From: Tildeniella torsiva UHER 1998/13D
Lineage (GTDB): Bacteria; Cyanobacteriota; Cyanobacteriia; Phormidesmidales; Phormidesmidaceae
NCBI GenBank assembly: GCA_019358835.1
Contig: JAHHIH010000001.1
Coordinates: forward strand, 310,001 to 374,000
Direction: 5' to 3'
Length of the DNA: 64,000 nt
Notes under the pieces: model-generated
What the model saw: the letters and a program-made list of their open reading frames with translations, nothing else
Database searches by the model: none
What the model was told of the DNA's origin: nothing
In this document: positions 61,558 to 64,000 of the stretch, one piece after another
How positions within the stretch are numbered: position 1 is the stretch's first letter
How the letters are laid out: every line of letters begins with the position of its first letter
Position numbers and translations under genes: made by a program

Positions 61558-64000
61558 GGCAATTCTCAAGGGAAACTTGGGAGCTATGGTATTGGGCCAT
61601 GTTTTGCCCTTCACGGCTGAAAAAGCGTGTAAATGAATGGTCTTCTAAGAAATATAATGGCAAATTTATTAGTATCTTGTTGCGCCCAGTCAATTGGCGG
61701 TTTCTTGGGCAATTTTATTGTTTAACTTGCTTATTTAGCTTGCCACTATTTAGTTTGTTAGTGAATACCCAGTTACCACTAGACTGGCTACTACTACCTA
61801 TCACCCTGATCATTGCCCATGGAACAGCCATTTTGTTTTTGCCAGTTGCTATCCATACACCACTGATTATCGGATTTCTCTACGGAATTGAAACTAAGAT
61901 TTTTCAGGAAACCATCCAAGCTGGCTGGCTAGAAGCTGAGAAAATATTGCCTTCGGTCAATCAATTGACCACCGGAATAAGCATAGGTATGCTGCTGTTA
62001 GGAATAAGCATTACACTTTTGTATGTCCTAGTAAGATGGCAGAACTTAAGTGCGGCTAGGATTGTATTTGTGACAGGCAACTCAGTCTCCACCTTAATTG
62101 GAGCATGGATAAGCACACAATCAGCCATATTCACATTTTTCATTAGTCTTTTTGTTGGAATATTTTCAATCTCTTACCGAAACGAAATTAAAACCGATGA
62201 TGATGTATTCAGCGTTGCAAGTTCCACTATAAGTACTGTTGCAGTTGTTGTTTCACTCATCATTGCTAGCACTGTTTCGATCATCGCTAGCGCCGTTGCT
62301 GGCACCGTTGCTGGCACCGTTGCGTTCATCATTGCGGTTACTATTGGATTAGGCGTTGCAAGTATCATTGCGGTAGGCATTTCAGGTATCTTTGCAAACG
62401 TCTTTACGGGCACCATTGGGGGAATTGTTGGTGACGTTGTTGCTGGCCTTATTGTGAGTGTTGTTGTAAGCATTGTTATGGGCGTTGTTGCAAGCGTCAT
62501 TGTAGTTATTAGTAAAACGACAATATTGCCATTTTTAGCCATTACGGCTATTTTGTCATTTAGCTTGTCTTGCAGTCAACTTCGTTGGGTAGGTCTTTAC
62601 GTTAGCGCCATTTTGGTAGCTTTAGGGTTTGAAAATTTGGGCTGGGATGTGTTGTGGGCGTTGCCTGTAACTTTCAGTTTTTATTACCGCCTGCTGCCCG
62701 AATATATTTTATTTACTATAATACCAATGACTCTCAAGCTAAATTTCTTCGGCCACACTCCTATTCAAAGTTTATCACCTCAAGACATTGAGCAAAGGCT
62801 GAATCAATTACCTCCATTTAGCAGTGAGATATTATGGCTGCCGCTACCTGGCCATGCTCAATTATTGGCGAGAGTCTTTCAACATAATTGGACCTTTGGG
62901 CTATTATCTCTGAAAAAGATGCAGCGATCGGCTCTGCCAGGGCTACCTCAAACAGTTAAAGATGCTTTGCCAGATATTGTCGCCGATCAACTTTTGAAAT
63001 TTGAAAATATAGGGGAATTTGAATCTCTAGAATCAGAACCAGAACATTTCCACACTCATCCTATTCTACAAACTCTGTTGCCAAGATATTTTGATGTCAC
63101 CAGTAGCCCAAATCAAATCGATTATCCAATATCTGATGATTTATCTAATATATTTCCACGCATGCAACGCATTGCAGAGGATGTTACATCAGCACTTAAG
63201 TCTGAGAACTTGACACTTCGAGAACGAGGATTAGAGCGGGTTCTAGAAAAGCTAAATCTGCTACCTTCTCAGTTGCCAAGCTTAGGGTTACAAGCCAACG
63301 ATACTAAGCGTTGGCAGCCGGTAATTTCTCGTTGGCATAATTTAATCGAGATAGAACTGTCGAAAAAGCAGAAGCTATCCCGTGGAGAACTACGTAACCC
63401 CTTTCAATATGGCAACCCCCTGCAACGAAGCCAGGTTAACCTTTTTAAGGGGCGGCAAGCCTTTGCCGACAACATAGTGCGGCTTTTGCTGGATCACAAT
63501 CGTCCTACCATTGTGCTGCACGGCCCACGCCGTTGTGGAAAAACTTCTTTCTTAAATAATCTGCCCCGCCTTTTGCCCTCAGACTGGGTGCCCATTTATG
63601 TAGACATGCAAAGTGCCGCTGCTACCGCAGATGAAATTAGTTTTCTCCGTACTCTAGCCCGCTCTATCCGACGCGATGGCCGCAGCCAAGGTATCCAAAT
63701 TCTGAATGAGCCCGATCGCGACAGCCTTCAAGCCGCACCCTACGACACATTTGAAACCTGGTTAGAAGCAGTGCTGACGGAGCTGGGTCCTCGCCAGCTA
63801 TTGCTCAACCTCGATGAGTTTGAGAAAATTGGCGCTGCTATTTATCAGGGGAAACTTAGTCTAACTCTGTTCGATGAATTGCGCAGCCTAATTCAGCACT
63901 GGCCTCAGCTTGGCTTTGTGTTTTCTGGTGTGCAAACTCTAGAAGAAATTGGCCCCAACTGGAGCAGCTACTTCATTAGTGTTGTGCCCATCGAAATGCT
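61554..64000 (+). CDS. Membrane protein with tetrapeptide-repeat region fused to a P-loop ATPase (3' end outside window)
   Basis: Open from ATG 61554 to the window end: 815 codons without a stop, so the C-terminus is missing. About residues 55-215 contain four or more hydrophobic helices. Residues 243-318 are 19 four-residue units of form hydrophobic-I/V-A/G-small (IIAS, AVAG, TVAG, TVAF...), followed by two more hydrophobic regions to about 392. A cytosolic helical region leads to NPFQYGNPLQRSQVNLFKGR (615-634), Walker A GPRRCGKTS (K663) and Walker B LLNLDEFEKIG (D754). The linker and ATPase resemble the upstream gene. Function is unknown; a membrane-acting NTPase system is inference. Confidence 0.8.
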   Translation, partial: MRQFSRETWELWYWAMFCPSRLKKRVNEWSSKKYNGKFISILLRPVNWRFLGQFYCLTCLFSLPLFSLLVNTQLPLDWLLLPITLIIAHGTAILFLPVAIHTPLIIGFLYGIETKIFQETIQAGWLEAEKILPSVNQLTTGISIGMLLLGISITLLYVLVRWQNLSAARIVFVTGNSVSTLIGAWISTQSAIFTFFISLFVGIFSISYRNEIKTDDDVFSVASSTISTVAVVVSLIIASTVSIIASAVAGTVAGTVAFIIAVTIGLGVASIIAVGISGIFANVFTGTIGGIVGDVVAGLIVSVVVSIVMGVVASVIVVISKTTILPFLAITAILSFSLSCSQLRWVGLYVSAILVALGFENLGWDVLWALPVTFSFYYRLLPEYILFTIIPMTLKLNFFGHTPIQSLSPQDIEQRLNQLPPFSSEILWLPLPGHAQLLARVFQHNWTFGLLSLKKMQRSALPGLPQTVKDALPDIVADQLLKFENIGEFESLESEPEHFHTHPILQTLLPRYFDVTSSPNQIDYPISDDLSNIFPRMQRIAEDVTSALKSENLTLRERGLERVLEKLNLLPSQLPSLGLQANDTKRWQPVISRWHNLIEIELSKKQKLSRGELRNPFQYGNPLQRSQVNLFKGRQAFADNIVRLLLDHNRPTIVLHGPRRCGKTSFLNNLPRLLPSDWVPIYVDMQSAAATADEISFLRTLARSIRRDGRSQGIQILNEPDRDSLQAAPYDTFETWLEAVLTELGPRQLLLNLDEFEKIGAAIYQGKLSLTLFDELRSLIQHWPQLGFVFSGVQTLEEIGPNWSSYFISVVPIEM

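Noticed and set aside
62174..62542. 122-codon minus-strand frame rich in Thr, Met and Ala
   Set aside because: It is the reverse of the tetrapeptide-repeat membrane region; the periodic DNA gives an open frame on the other strand.

Overview
The window comes from a cyanobacterium, probably a GC-rich filamentous form of the Leptolyngbya/Nodosilinea/Phormidium type. The evidence is gene content and the frequent GCGATCGC (HIP1) octamer. Gene content includes NblA, a phycobiliprotein-like protein, a CpcT/CpeT-type bilin lyase homologue, light-dependent protochlorophyllide reductase, XisH/XisI, DUF29 and Uma2 proteins, and a PspA protein. The family-level assignment is inference; no 16S gene is present.

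Layout. 0-5 kb: nblA, a GAF sensor protein, a PKHD-type dioxygenase, a DacB-type peptidase and a convergent LpxB-like glycosyltransferase. 5-11 kb: xisH-xisI, a DUF2726 protein and a very large multi-PAS hybrid histidine kinase with a receiver at each end. 11-16 kb: a secreted amidohydrolase, a nucleotidyltransferase remnant, an L,D-transpeptidase, a LysR regulator divergent from a pirin gene, and a double CDGSH iron-sulfur protein. 16-26.7 kb: a phycobiliprotein-like gene, ilvE, GNAT, a cardiolipin-synthase-like protein, an NCS1 permease, a frameshifted Uma2 gene, PspA, a SPOR-domain protein and ComEC.

26.7-29.4 kb: five consecutive minus-strand genes for small secreted proteins, at least two carrying Gly/Asn/Gln-patterned repeats that recall curlin repeats. 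29.6-46.7 kb: one long minus-strand surface-glycan cluster. It starts with a Wzt-type ABC ATPase and runs through PseB, PseC, a cytidylyltransferase, PseG, a sugar formyltransferase and PseI, then through glycosyltransferases, FkbM-type methyltransferase fusions, a DegT aminotransferase, a cupin and a methyltransferase. I read it as making a pseudaminic-acid-family sugar, probably N-formylated because no PseH acetyltransferase is seen, and building it into a surface glycan. The permease expected with the ATPase is missing; a 25-residue stretch resembling its C-terminus lies next to leuS.

46.8-59.4 kb: DUF29, leuS, the CpcT-like lyase, several small genes, a DM13-like protein, an EF-G gene without its usual ribosomal neighbours, por and a phosphohexomutase. 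59.4-64 kb: tRNA-Pro(CGG), then two translationally coupled P-loop ATPase genes. The second runs off the window, is open for 815 codons, and carries a membrane domain with a 19-unit tetrapeptide repeat. This pair and the secreted-protein cluster are the best candidates for undescribed systems.

Several dispersed or palindromic repeats lie between genes: a 115-bp element in two copies, TTTTGAG-type heptamer inverted repeats in two copies, and GTAGGGGC palindromes.
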